A DNA stretch of 50,647 nt from Kitasatospora cheerisanensis KCTC 2395 (GTDB taxonomy: Bacteria > Actinomycetota > Actinomycetes > Streptomycetales > Streptomycetaceae): the NCBI RefSeq assembly GCF_000696185.1, contig NZ_KK853998.1:1-50647 (forward strand). The letters are read 5' to 3'. Position numbers and translations under genes: made by a program. Under the pieces are notes generated by a model. The model did not search any database. It saw nothing but the letters and a program-made list of their open reading frames with translations, and was not told the DNA's origin. Below, one piece after another: positions 8,113 to 17,700 of this stretch (its first letter is position 1; every line of letters begins with the position of its first letter).

Positions 8113-8813
8113 TGGATCCGGGACACTCCACCTCCGAGCGCGACAGCAGCATCACATGCCCACCCTGTGGAAAACTTTCAGCTGCCCGCAACTCTTCTGC
8201 CCTGCTGTCCCCGCCCACGGGGCACTTCGAGCACCCCAGTGTCCGGTAGGACCAGACACTGGCCTTTACAAACCAGCAGGTCAGACCCCATTTATCGCCT
8301 GTGGGCTCTTACTAAAGAGGCGAGGCTGCCCCCGACCCTGAGCACTGCGGGTGTCCCGCCAACCACTGAGGACCCGCAGGTTCATCCGCCAACGCCCATC
8401 GATCACAGCAACCACGCTGCTTCATGAACCTTGCGTCACAGCGGGATTGGCCGACAGCAACCACAGCCGGGCCACCCCCCACTGACCCGCACTTAGGTCG
8501 AACCTCGCCATCTGTCTACAGGTGGCGACCTGAGCACCACCCTGCTCTGGGTCGTGAGCTCAGCCCCTCCTGAACCGGTACACCCCATGGTCAGAACCAC
8601 CGGGGCGGAGTGGAACGATCCGCAGTTCGGCTGCGCCAGCTCCGGCGGAGGGGTCGCCCCGTGGCCCCGTTGTTCCTACGGTCAGATCCACGGCCATCCC
8701 GCCTATCAACCGGTGGCAGCCAGCTGGTCTTCGGGATCGAGGAGCAGGTCGGCCCCTGCTCGACCACAGCCTGCACTGCTTCCTCCGAGAGTTCTAGACC
8801 GAGGGAACGGCGT

Positions 8814-9362
8814 GTGTCTGGCCGAATCGGGCGGCCACAACTCCGACTGGCTGCTGAACACCGTGGTGCGCAGGACCTACGGGGGCCGGCCGAGCACACC
8901 GGCCGGGTCACCGCCATCACCCGCTACGGCAGGCCCGTTGCCGCGGTCGTCCCGGCCGCCCTGCTCCACCTGCTCGCCCCCGCGCACCTGGGCCCCAGGC
9001 CCATGGAGGCCACCGACCTTGAGCGGATCGCCGAACGAGCCCGGTCCGCGAGCCGCCGCCCCACCAGCGACCAGATCGACGAAGCCCTCCAGGACGTCCG
9101 CGCGGAAAGCCAGGCCGAGGCCTTGCCCACCTACCTCACCCGGCTGGAGAGCCGGCTCGATGCACTTCTGCAGGAGCTCCGCGCCGTGGCGCAGCCCGAC
9201 GCCGGGGCGGCGGATGTCGTCTGGGCGTTCCGGTCAGTTCGCGCGGTTCTGGCAGAATCCGGTGCCGCGGCCCCGGAACAACTGGCCGGCCTGCCCGAGG
9301 ATCTGACGATGGCCGATCTGCTGGAGGCCTGGGCGGAGAAACAGCAGGGCGGGTCGCGGTGA
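8814..9362 (+). CDS. Phd/YefM-type antitoxin with long C-terminal extension
   Basis: Starts at GTG 8814 with GAGGGA about seven bases upstream. Residues 30-60 carry the antitoxin signature GRVTAITRYGRPVAAVVP, the DNA-binding half of Phd/YefM proteins. At 182 aa it is about twice the usual length; the remainder is a helical, acidic region (residues about 65-182, including LERIAERARSASRRP and LTRLESRLDALLQELRAV) that would neutralise the toxin. The stop overlaps the start of the vapC remnant (GTGA), the usual coupling of antitoxin to toxin. Because the toxin is truncated, the antitoxin may now be orphaned. Confidence 0.75.
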   Translation: MSGRIGRPQLRLAAEHRGAQDLRGPAEHTGRVTAITRYGRPVAAVVPAALLHLLAPAHLGPRPMEATDLERIAERARSASRRPTSDQIDEALQDVRAESQAEALPTYLTRLESRLDALLQELRAVAQPDAGAADVVWAFRSVRAVLAESGAAAPEQLAGLPEDLTMADLLEAWAEKQQGGSR

Positions 9363-9535
9363 TCGTGATCGACGCCAGCGCCACGGTCGAGTTGCTGACT
9401 GGCACCGGGCCCGTCGCCGAACGGGTGCGGGCGCGGCTGGTCGGCGAGGACGATCCGGGCCATGGCGTGCGGCGGCAGACCCCCGCTCGCGCGGGGAGGA
9501 CGGGCTTCATCTGGGCCACCCAGGTCGCCGTGTAG
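9359..9535 (+). pseudogene. vapC: vapC-like PIN toxin truncated by the CRISPR array
   Basis: GTG 9359 opens VIVIDASATVELLTGTGPV, the classic start of a PIN-domain RNase with its first catalytic Asp (residue 5), followed by AERVRARL. At residue 38-39 the frame enters the first CRISPR repeat (9473) and ends at TAG 9533-9535 after 58 codons instead of about 130. The remaining acidic residues of the active site are missing, so it cannot be an active nuclease. Confidence 0.8.
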
Positions 9536-9867
9536 GCAGACCCCCGCTCGCGCGGGGAGGACTCCGCACAGATCCGCGACGCGATCGCCGCCTGCGGCAG
9601 ACCCCCGCTCGCGCGGGGAGGACTCAGGGCGGATGCCGGCATCCTGGGCCCAGGCCGGCAGACCCCCGCTCGCGCGGGGAGGACAACGGTCAGGTCGTCG
9701 GGGGCAGGCATGCGTCCGGCAGACCCCCGCTCGCGCGGGGAGGACCCAGTCAGGTCAATGCCACCGTGCGGGCGCAGCGGCAGACCCCCGCTCGCGCGGG
9801 GAGGACATCGAGTGGGCGAGCATCCTCACCGGTCGAAGCGGCAGACCCCCGCTCGCGCGGGGAGGAC
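9473..9867 (-). CRISPR. cas-adjacent type I-E array, 7 repeats, 6 spacers
   Basis: Seven repeats of 29 bp with 32-bp spacers, an exact 61-bp period (starts 9473, 9534, 9595, 9656, 9717, 9778, 9839). Read in the crRNA direction (minus strand), the repeat contains the stem CCCCGC/GCGGGG and ends GTCTGCCG. The large locus ends GTCAGCCG, so this is a separate lineage. The leader is short and lies at 9868 to about 9900, partly inside the end of cas2: AT-richer AAAGCCCTAGAGAAAGCGC. It does not resemble the 125-bp leaders of the other arrays. The leader-distal end interrupts vapC. Confidence 0.97.
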
Positions 9868-9888
9868 CCTTTCTGAACTGCGCTTTCT

Positions 9889-10209
9889 CTAGGGCTTTGC
9901 GATTTCTTGACTTTCTGGTGCAGTTGGCCGTGCCTGGGCGATGAGCAGCAGTCCGTCGAAGTCGACGGGCTGGCGTCGTTGGGTTCCTGCTGTCCGCAGT
10001 GCGAAGCCCTGTTCGTTGGCGGCGGGGTGGACGAGGACGGCTACTCCGTCTGCGATGCAGTTGCTGACGGATGCCCAGAGTTCTTCGCGGACTTTGGCGG
10101 AGATGGTTCCGACGTACAGCTGGGGTGTGACTTCCAGCAGCCATCGTGTCAGGGCCCCTCGTAGGTGGTCCGGGACGGCGGTCATCGACAGGACGGTCAG
10201 GGACGCCAC
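9889..10209 (-). CDS. cas2e: Cas2e, spacer-integration subunit
   Basis: A 106-aa Cas2 of the I-E type starting at GTG 10209 with AAGGAG before it. The opening SLTVLSMTAVPDHLRGALTRWLLEV is the usual ferredoxin-fold strand and helix, followed by the GTISAKVREELW segment shared by Cas2e proteins. It forms the central dimer of the Cas1-Cas2 integrase. It is the last cas gene, and its stop lies only 22 bp from the first repeat, so the leader overlaps its 3' end. Confidence 0.95.
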   Translation of the reverse strand: MASLTVLSMTAVPDHLRGALTRWLLEVTPQLYVGTISAKVREELWASVSNCIADGVAVLVHPAANEQGFALRTAGTQRRQPVDFDGLLLIAQARPTAPESQEIAKP

Positions 10210-10240
10210 AGCGGCTCCTTGCCTGCGGGCTGTGGACGGT

Positions 10241-11236
10241 TCACGGGCCTTCCCCGGCGGAGTAGTTGACGCCGCCGGGGACTACTCCGACGACCGGGTC
10301 CCAGAGGTCGACGAGCTGCTCGTCAGGGTCCGGGGCGGCGATGTCGGCGCCGGGTGCGAGCAGGCGTTGGACGTCGGTGACGATCCTTGGCAGGAGTTTG
10401 AAGAGGCGGAGCCCTTCTCTGAACCCGCGTCGGGCTTCGGCTTCCGGTTCGGTGGAGGAGTGGAGGGAGAAGGCCAGCGGGATGGTCAGTTCGGCTTTGT
10501 AGAGGTCGGCGATGTCGTAGACGAAGGCCTGCTGGTTGCCGTTGTGGACGAAGCCGAGGGCGGGTGAGCAGCCGAGGGCGAGGATCGCGGCGTGGACGAT
10601 GCCGTAGAGGCAGGTGTTGGCGGCGGACAGGGCCAGGTTGACGGGGTCCTGGGTGTCCCAGGAGTCGGGGTCGTAGTTGCGGCGGAAGCGTCCGATGCGG
10701 TGTTGCTGGGCGAGCAGGCGGTAGTGGGCTTTGATGCGTTGGCCTTCCATGCCGCGGAGCTTGTCGAGGTTGATGTCGGTGGGCATCTCGGTGTTGCCGA
10801 AGCGCTGGCGGTACATGGCGATGGCGATGGCCATCCGCTGCCGGTCGTCGGTCCAGGCGCGGGCTTGGCGTTCGAGCCAGGTGGTGCTGAGGGATTCGGG
10901 GAGGGTGGCGGCGTAGCAGCGGACGCCGCCGGAGCCGGCGATGACGACGGTGGTGCCGTGGCGGGCGAGGGTGGCCAGGGCGCGGGCGGTGATGGAGGTG
11001 CCGGGTCCGAGCAGGGCGCAGCTGAGGGCGGCGGTGGGGAGGTAGAGGGTTTCGGTGCCGCGCTGGGCGGTGGTGATCTCGGCGCAGACGCCGGTGTCGT
11101 CCTGGACGATCCGCACGATGTCCAGGTAGAGGAAGGACAGGGAGTCGGCGATGCGGGGCAGCATCGCCACGGTGGGTGCGGCGAGTTTGCGCCGGGCGCC
11201 GGCCGGGCTGCCGGAGCGTGGGCGCGGGGGCGTCAC
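10241..11236 (-). CDS. cas1e: Cas1e integrase
   Basis: 331 aa from GTG 11236, which overlaps the cas6e stop by four bases. Catalytic residues expected for Cas1 are in place: Glu164 in RGMEGQRIKAHY, His231 in GFVHNGNQQAF, Asp244 in YDIADLYK. Together with Cas2e it captures 32-33 bp prespacers and inserts them at the leader-proximal repeat. This is the only cas1 in the window, so it presumably serves all leaders found here. Length and motifs are normal. Confidence 0.96.
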   Translation of the reverse strand: MTPPRPRSGSPAGARRKLAAPTVAMLPRIADSLSFLYLDIVRIVQDDTGVCAEITTAQRGTETLYLPTAALSCALLGPGTSITARALATLARHGTTVVIAGSGGVRCYAATLPESLSTTWLERQARAWTDDRQRMAIAIAMYRQRFGNTEMPTDINLDKLRGMEGQRIKAHYRLLAQQHRIGRFRRNYDPDSWDTQDPVNLALSAANTCLYGIVHAAILALGCSPALGFVHNGNQQAFVYDIADLYKAELTIPLAFSLHSSTEPEAEARRGFREGLRLFKLLPRIVTDVQRLLAPGADIAAPDPDEQLVDLWDPVVGVVPGGVNYSAGEGP

Positions 11237-11886
11237 CGCGTTTCCCGGTGGGGGGCGATGCTGAGCATGCCGCAGCCGTAGGCCTTGCCGCGGCCGATGC
11301 CTTCGCGGATGCGGGTGCGTAGGAGGTTGGGGTCGGTGATGTGGGCGGTTCCTTCGAAGAGGGTGCGGGCGTGCTGGACGCGCTGCTTGTCGTGGCGGTT
11401 GCCAGTGGCGGCGTCCAGGGGGGTCGAGTGCAGGGTGGCGAGGGCGAGGCCGGCGGCTTCGGCCTGGCGGGTCCACCATTCGTCGGCGTGAGGGCCGGTC
11501 AGGGGGACGACTTCCGGGAGGTTGTAGAGGGCGCGGGTGGTGGCGCCGGGCTTGCGGACGGCGTTGGCGGCGATGCGGTAGCGCACGGGCAGGCCTTTGC
11601 GCAGGGCGTCGAGGAGCGGGGTGAGGGGTTTGGCGGCCGTGGTGCCGTAGCCGGCGGGGAGTTGGGTGAGGTCGGGTTCGCGGTTGCTCTGCAGCAGGAT
11701 CCGGTCGCCGTCGTGGCTGGTCTCGGTGCGGAAGAGGATGCCGAGGTGGCGGCGGGGTTCGGTGCTGGGGATGTCGTCGGGGAACAGCGACATGATCCTG
11801 TGGTGGAGTTTGACGGCGTCGTCGCCGTCGCGGTGGACGTCGCGGTGGCGCTGGTCGGGGATGATGCGGGTCAGCCACAGGGTCAT
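11233..11886 (-). CDS. cas6e: Cas6e crRNA endonuclease
   Basis: 217 aa, ATG 11886 overlapping the cas5e stop (ATGA). It has the glycine-rich loop GIGRGKAYGCGMLSIAP near the C-terminus typical of Cas6e, and a His pair (28-29) in KLHHRIMSLFP where the general-acid His of this family lies. It cuts the precursor at the base of the repeat hairpin and stays on the crRNA 3' handle. The arrays differ only in the 4-nt hairpin loop and outer bases, so one Cas6e should process all of them. Confidence 0.95.
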   Translation of the reverse strand: MTLWLTRIIPDQRHRDVHRDGDDAVKLHHRIMSLFPDDIPSTEPRRHLGILFRTETSHDGDRILLQSNREPDLTQLPAGYGTTAAKPLTPLLDALRKGLPVRYRIAANAVRKPGATTRALYNLPEVVPLTGPHADEWWTRQAEAAGLALATLHSTPLDAATGNRHDKQRVQHARTLFEGTAHITDPNLLRTRIREGIGRGKAYGCGMLSIAPHRETR

Positions 11887-12695
11887 GCCGGCGTGCCTTC
11901 GGGACGGGTCGGGTGGGGGGCGAGGTAGGCGGCGAGGGCCTTGAGGTAGTCGGCGCCCAGGCCGTGGCAGCGGTCGGCGGGCAGGTGCAGGGTGCGCTGG
12001 TAGCGGGCGCGGCTCTGGTAGGCGCGGCGGTGGGGGTGGAAGTTGAGCGGCTGGTCGTTGACCTGGCCGGCCGGCTCGCTGCCGCTGTCGGTGTCCGCTG
12101 CGGCGGGGGCGAGGTGGGTGAGGGGCCGGTCGCTGTGGAAGACCACCGGCACCGTGCCGGCCGCTCCCCTGCGGGTGCGGGCCAGCGGCAGGTCCAGCAG
12201 GTGGCGGTGGACGTCGTCGAACTCGCCCAGCAGCAGTGGTCCTTCGGGTGGGCAGGAGCGCCGGCCGAGGTAGGGCGGCCAGAACGGCTCGCGCAGCGCC
12301 GCGGCGCACGTCTGGAGGAGGTCTGCGGGGCCGGTGAGCGCCACGGTGAACACGGCGTCGGCGAGGTAGTGGCGGTGGGAGAGCAGTGTCGCCGCGGCGG
12401 CGGGGCGCTTCTTGCCCTCGGCGGTGGTGACGGTGTGCCGGGCGGGCAGTCCTCCGCCGACGGTGTGCAGGTCGCGCAGCAGCACCCCCGGCCGGTCGGC
12501 GCGCACCGTCAGCGACAGCCGGGCCAGGTCGCCGATGTCCTCGCCGCGCCGGCGGCCGAGCGCGCCGGCGAGCAGGCCGATCACTCCGGAGCGGGTGGGG
12601 AAGGGCGCGGTGTCGCGTTCGTTGAACTTGCTGCGCTCGCCCCAGGACTGCAGCGGGCCCGCCAGCCTCAGCAGCAGGCCCGCCTCACTGCTCAC
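11883..12695 (-). CDS. cas5e: Cas5e Cascade subunit
   Basis: 270 aa beginning GTG 12695. It opens LLLRLAGPLQSWGERSKFNERDT, the standard Cas5e N-terminus, followed by PTRSGVIGLLAGALGRRR. It holds the 5' handle of the crRNA in Cascade. It overlaps cas7e and cas6e by four bases at each end, indicating tight translational coupling. The length is slightly above the usual 225-250 because of a polar insertion near residues 195-215. Confidence 0.95.
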   Translation of the reverse strand: MSSEAGLLLRLAGPLQSWGERSKFNERDTAPFPTRSGVIGLLAGALGRRRGEDIGDLARLSLTVRADRPGVLLRDLHTVGGGLPARHTVTTAEGKKRPAAAATLLSHRHYLADAVFTVALTGPADLLQTCAAALREPFWPPYLGRRSCPPEGPLLLGEFDDVHRHLLDLPLARTRRGAAGTVPVVFHSDRPLTHLAPAAADTDSGSEPAGQVNDQPLNFHPHRRAYQSRARYQRTLHLPADRCHGLGADYLKALAAYLAPHPTRPEGTPA

Positions 12696-13852
12696 CGGTC
12701 CGCCTGCGGGTAGGCGGCGGCGATGGCGGCGGCGATCAGGGCGGGGAAGGATGCGGCACGCTCGCCCAGTTCCTTCGGGTTCTTCGGGTCGACTCCGGCC
12801 CAGCCGGCCGCCACCACGCCGCGGTTGCCCAGCAGCGCGTTCGCGGCCGCCGCGTACTCGGCCAGGGCGTTGCGGGAGGGTTCGGAGTAGCCGCCCTGCT
12901 GGCCGGCGCGGACCGGCTTCTCGAACGCGGCGGCGAAGGACAGCGGCCGGTCCGAGCGCACCGCGATGTGCACGAGGTCGGGGATGGTGTGCGGCGCGGT
13001 CGCGGTCTTCTTCGCCTGCGGCAGCGACAGGACGAAGGCCTCCAGGAAGCCGGCCGCCAGCTCGCGCGCGGCGGCCAGGTCGCCGCCGAGGTTGTCCGCG
13101 AGCTCCTTCAGGTCGATCGTCGCGAAACGGTAGAAGACGCCGGCGGAGAACTCGGCGTGCCCCATGTGCGCACTGCCCGTGCTGTCGTTCCAGACGTCGG
13201 TCACGTCGTCGACGGCCGAGAAGTAATCCAACTCGATGTCGGTGCCGTGGGTGGTCAGCGCGTGCGCGACCTGCACCGCCCCGTCCACGCCCGCGTCGTC
13301 GACCTCCGCCAGCATCCGACCGAACAGGTTGATCACCCCGTTGCGCGACCGCAGCACCCCGTCCACCCGATCCTTGGGCAGCACGCTCTTGTCGCTCGGC
13401 TTCTTGATGTCCTTCGCCGCCTCCAGCGCGGCCCGGAACTCCCCGGCCAGATCCGCGAGTTCCGCCACCGCGCCGTGCGGGACGTACACCATGGCGTTCG
13501 TCGTCACCGCCGCGCTGTCATCGTCGACCTCGAACTTGATGCTGCTGCCCGCCGCCACGTGCTGCCCCGCCCGCGCCGCCAGCGCATCCGGCCAGCCCCG
13601 CTCCTCCTCCAGCAGCCGCGCCACCCGCTCTCCGATCCGCCGCGTGCGCAGCGCCGCGTCCCCCATCTTCTCCTGGAAGTAGGTGCGGGCCGCGCGCTTC
13701 CACGACTGGCTGCTGACCCGGGTCCGCTCGGTCCCGCCGTAGGCGACCGTCTTCACCGAGTTGTTGTCGTCGCGGTTCAGGTTCGCGAACGGCACGCTCT
13801 GCACCACGTGCACGTCCACGAACCGCGCGCCCGTGTTCGACTTCGCCACCAT
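12692..13852 (-). CDS. cas7e: Cas7e Cascade backbone
   Basis: 386 aa. I place the start at ATG 13852 because GAGGAG lies just upstream and the protein then opens with FVDVHVVQSVPFANLNRDD, matching Cas7e. Downstream are the RVSSQSWKRAARTYF segment and the thumb-like TTNAMVYVPHGAVAELADL region. Six copies coat the crRNA spacer in type I-E Cascade. The reading frame is open upstream to 13987, but that extension is Arg/Gly-rich noise. Confidence 0.95.
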   Translation of the reverse strand: MVAKSNTGARFVDVHVVQSVPFANLNRDDNNSVKTVAYGGTERTRVSSQSWKRAARTYFQEKMGDAALRTRRIGERVARLLEEERGWPDALAARAGQHVAAGSSIKFEVDDDSAAVTTNAMVYVPHGAVAELADLAGEFRAALEAAKDIKKPSDKSVLPKDRVDGVLRSRNGVINLFGRMLAEVDDAGVDGAVQVAHALTTHGTDIELDYFSAVDDVTDVWNDSTGSAHMGHAEFSAGVFYRFATIDLKELADNLGGDLAAARELAAGFLEAFVLSLPQAKKTATAPHTIPDLVHIAVRSDRPLSFAAAFEKPVRAGQQGGYSEPSRNALAEYAAAANALLGNRGVVAAGWAGVDPKNPKELGERAASFPALIAAAIAAAYPQADR

Positions 13853-13931
13853 GCTCTTCTCCTCAAAATTCCTGTCATGAACCCGAACTGAATGGGCGCC
13901 ACCCGGCGGGCGACGCCCGGCCCCGCACCTG

Positions 13932-14716
13932 CTACATGTCGCCGCCGGCGCCTTCCGCGTCGTCCGCCTCCCGCGCCGCCCGCACACCCGACCGGTGCCG
14001 CTCGCGGTAGAAGTCCTGCAGCCAGCGCCGCTTCACCTCGCCCCCGTACTGGCGCCAGCCGGCCAGATCCCCCAGCAACTGCGCCCAGTCCACCGGCGCG
14101 CCGGCCTCCCGCAACTGCCGCACCGCGCCCGGCAGATGCCGGTGCAGGCCGTCCACGCTCTGCCGCGACAGCAGGTTCAGCCGCGTTTCCGCCGAACTCT
14201 CCCGCAGCCCCCGGACGCGACCGCCTGCGCGAACGACCGCCCCAAGCTCTGCCGCGACAGCCATCGCGCTTCCGGCGCCCCGTCGTCCGGCCCCGCCACG
14301 GCGGCACCCTGCGGCGCGTCCCCGGCGTCCCCGACCGCCCCGCCAGCCCCGCCAGCCCCGGACGGCTCGGCCTCCACGACCCCGCCCGCTGCGCCCGCCG
14401 GCACCGTGTACTGGCTGCGCCGCTGCGCGGCGATCATCGCCGCCACCGTGTAGTACGCCCGCTGCACCTCGTCGCCGGCACCGGCCGGAAGCCACCGCGC
14501 CACGAACCGGTGCATCGACGGCACCCGATCCAGGCCCTTGCCCGCCCCGCGCCGCAGCGCCGACCGCACCCCCGGATCCGCCGCACACCGCTGCTCCACC
14601 CACGCCGTGAACGCCGCCTCCGGCCTCCTCGGCCGGCGGCCGCCCCGCTGCGCGGGAACGCCGCCCGCCGGCGTCCCCGGCGGTTCCTGCTCGACCACCG
14701 TCACCGCTTCGCTCAC
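13932..14716 (-). pseudogene. cse2: cse2 (Cas11e) split by a one-base frameshift
   Basis: The first frame starts at GTG 14716, overlapping the stop of the cas3-cas8e gene, and reads through WLPAGAGDEVQRAYYTVAAMIA to WLSRQSLGRSFAQAVASGG, then runs out at 14177. The second frame supplies the rest: LRESSAETRLNLLSRQSVD, then PVDWAQLLGDLAGW, ending at 13932. The junction is a run of five C at plus-strand 14208-14212; six would join AVASGG to LRESSAETRL in one frame. Cse2 forms the Cascade belly that stabilises the R-loop. The lesion could be a sequencing error, a true inactivation, or slippage. Confidence 0.85.
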
Positions 14717-17700
14717 CTCGCCACCTCCTTGCTCGCACTCCGGCGGGCAGAGCCGCCCGCCGCCGGCGCCGGGACGCTCTTGCGCCGGCCGCCGTACAAC
14801 TCGATCCGCGCCGCCTCACAGGCCCGCGCGCCCCGCACCGACACCACCGCCCGCGCGGTCACCGCCTCGAACGCCTCCTCCGCCAGCCGCCGGAACACCG
14901 CGCCCGCGCCGTCGAAGTCCCGCCTCCCGAACCGGTCCCAGAACTCCGCCTCCGCAGCCGGCCAGTACCGCGCACCCGCGTCCACCGCCCACGCGCAGTC
15001 CTTCAACTTCGGGGCGTCGGTGAACTGCTGCCACGCCCTCTTCACCGCCAACTCCAGCCGCCGCCCGTACATCTCTCCGACCGCCCGCAACTTGCTCACC
15101 AGCACGGCGGACTCCGGCGACCGACGCTCCGACAGCCCCAGCACGGGCGGCGTCGACGCGTCGACGAACTGGACGTCCTTCGCCTGGCCGTCCTGCTCGA
15201 ACCCCAGCGCCCGCACCCGCAGCCACTCCGAGACCTCCGGCGCCGTCCGGAACACCTCCGGACGCCGCGGACGACTCTCCCCCGGCAGCTCACTCAGCAG
15301 CAGCGCGTCCACATCCCGCCACAACGCCCTACCCGAATCCGCCGGCCGCGGATAGGAGTTCCCCTCCTTGGAGAGCTGCCAGATCAGATACGGATCACCC
15401 TCCCGCGCGACCTTCTCCCGCCACGCCCACGTGATGAACGCATCCCGCACCCGCCGCCCGTCCCCGTCCGGCACCAGCAGCAGCGCATGCTGCGAACGCC
15501 CCGTCAACGACGAACACGGCCCCTGCACCCGCGCCGGCACCCCCAGCGGGTCGTTCAACTCCGCCTGCTCCCACGGGCACAGGTCCTCCTCCCGCCGCAC
15601 CTGCCCGCCCGGCTGCACCAGATTCGCCAGCAGCGTCTCGAACAGGCTCTCCCCCTGCGGGTGGTACGACAGGGTGCTGCGCAGCGGCCCGGCCTTCGCG
15701 TCCGCGGCCTTCACCCCGCCGACCGTCCGGCTCGAGCACCGGCCCGACGGCCCGAAGTAGTGCCACACCAGCAGGTGCAGAACCGCCTCGGCCGTCCCCG
15801 GAAGCACCGGCGCGCCCGCCGCCACGTGCTCGAACCAGGCATGGTTGTTGCCCGACGGCCTGGTCGTCACCAGCTTGTCCACCCCCGCCGTGTTCGACGC
15901 GTCGCACTGCTGCGCCAGCCGCGGGTCCTGCAGGAACGGCCGCACCGGGTCGAACACGTCGAACCGGTGCCAATACCGGTCGAGATAGGCGCCGACGGCC
16001 TCCGCATCGAACCGCCCGCCGTCCTGGACCCGCTCGCGCCGCGCCCCCCACAGTCCCGGCCCGCGCTCGTCCAGGCCCGTCACCCGCGCCGTGATCGCCA
16101 CCAGCACCCGGTACAGCCCGGCCAGAGCCGGCGGCAGGCCGACGGCGATCTCCTCGATCTCGTGCGCGTCCACCAGCAGCCGCCGCAGACCCACCGCGCC
16201 GGGACGCTCCCCGCCCTCCGCGAGCGGCGGCAGGCCCGCACACCACCGCACCGGGATCCACGGCTCGTCGACCAGGTTGAACACCGCCGGCGCATCGGAC
16301 ACCGTCACAGCCCTTCCCCTTCTCTGCTTTCCGCCGACCACCGGCTCCCGCCGCGATGCCGAGCGGTCCTTGGGCACTTCTGGTCCTGCGGCGCCGTCCC
16401 GGGACGCCACCTCAGCAGCAGCCGGCGGCGGCTCCTCGGCCGCAGGCGCAGCTGCCACACCAGCCGGCAACTCGTCCGGGACGACCGGGACCGCCAACCG
16501 CTGAGGCTCGTCGACCCTCCAACCCCGCGTCACCCCGACATCGGACAACTGCAGTTCCTGACCGCCGACCCGACCGACCCACCGGCCCTCCCGGTCCTCG
16601 CGCAGCACCACCACCCGCAGGCCCTTGAGCATCGCCGTCCTCGCCCAAGGCCCCGCGAGCCCATCGCCCTCCGACTCCCCTACCACCCAACCGGCCGGCA
16701 GCGGCACCGAATGCCGCAGCACCTCGACCGCATCCGCCCGCCCGACGCCCCGGCCCCGCGACCAGCCCGGCACCCGCACCCGCCCCTCGCGATCCAAACT
16801 CACCCCACCCCCCGACCGCGCATACACGAACACCACCCGCGCCGTCTCCGCCCCCAACCGCGTCGCCAGCAACTCCTCCGACACCCCCTCAGGAGCATCC
16901 GTCAGCACCGACCAGTCACCGTCCACATCCCCCGGCGCCGGAATCCGCACCAGATCCGCGAGCTGCGCCTCCGCCAACTCCCCCGCCTCGCGCCGCACGT
17001 CCCACCGCTCGAACTCCCGCCGCGCCGACTCCTCCAACCGCCGCCCGAAGTCGTCCTCGTACACCGCATCGACCAACCCCTGCACGTCCCCCGGCACCGC
17101 CACCGCCCGTCCGCCCAAACCCGCCAGCAGCGTGCTCGTCCGCACCAGCAACGACGCGTCGTACACCGACCCCCACGACCCAGGCACCCGCACCCCGCCG
17201 TGATCCCCCACCGGCTCCAGCACCACCAGCCGCAGCCGCCCGCCCACCCACCCCGGCCGCTCACCGCGCTTGTGCCGCCACCCCCGCCCCGCCCGCTGCA
17301 GCAACTGCGCCAACGGCGCCAAATCCGACACCACCAGATCGAAGTCCAGATCCAGCGACTGCTCCACCACCTGCGTCGCCACCAACACCGAACCCGCCCT
17401 CACCCCCCCACCGCTCCCCTTCCCGAACGCCTCCTCGCACTCCCCCGAGATCCGCTCCCGCTCGAACGCCGGAAACCGCGAATGCAGCAGCCGCAACCCC
17501 CCCGCACTCCCCGCCAACCCCGAAAACGCCTCCCGCAGGAACAAGAACGTCCGCTGCGCCTCCTCCACGGTCGTGCAGCACACCAGCACGCACCCGCCGC
17601 CGTCCACCACCGGCGCCACCAGCTCCACCAACGCCGCCCGCCGCGACCCCGCCGCCGGCACACCGTCCTCGTGCACGTCCCACCGCACCGGCCGCCGCTC

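Noticed and set aside
13892..15355. 487-codon plus-strand frame across cse2 and cas8e
   Set aside because: Pro/Arg/Ala-rich antisense of real cas genes.
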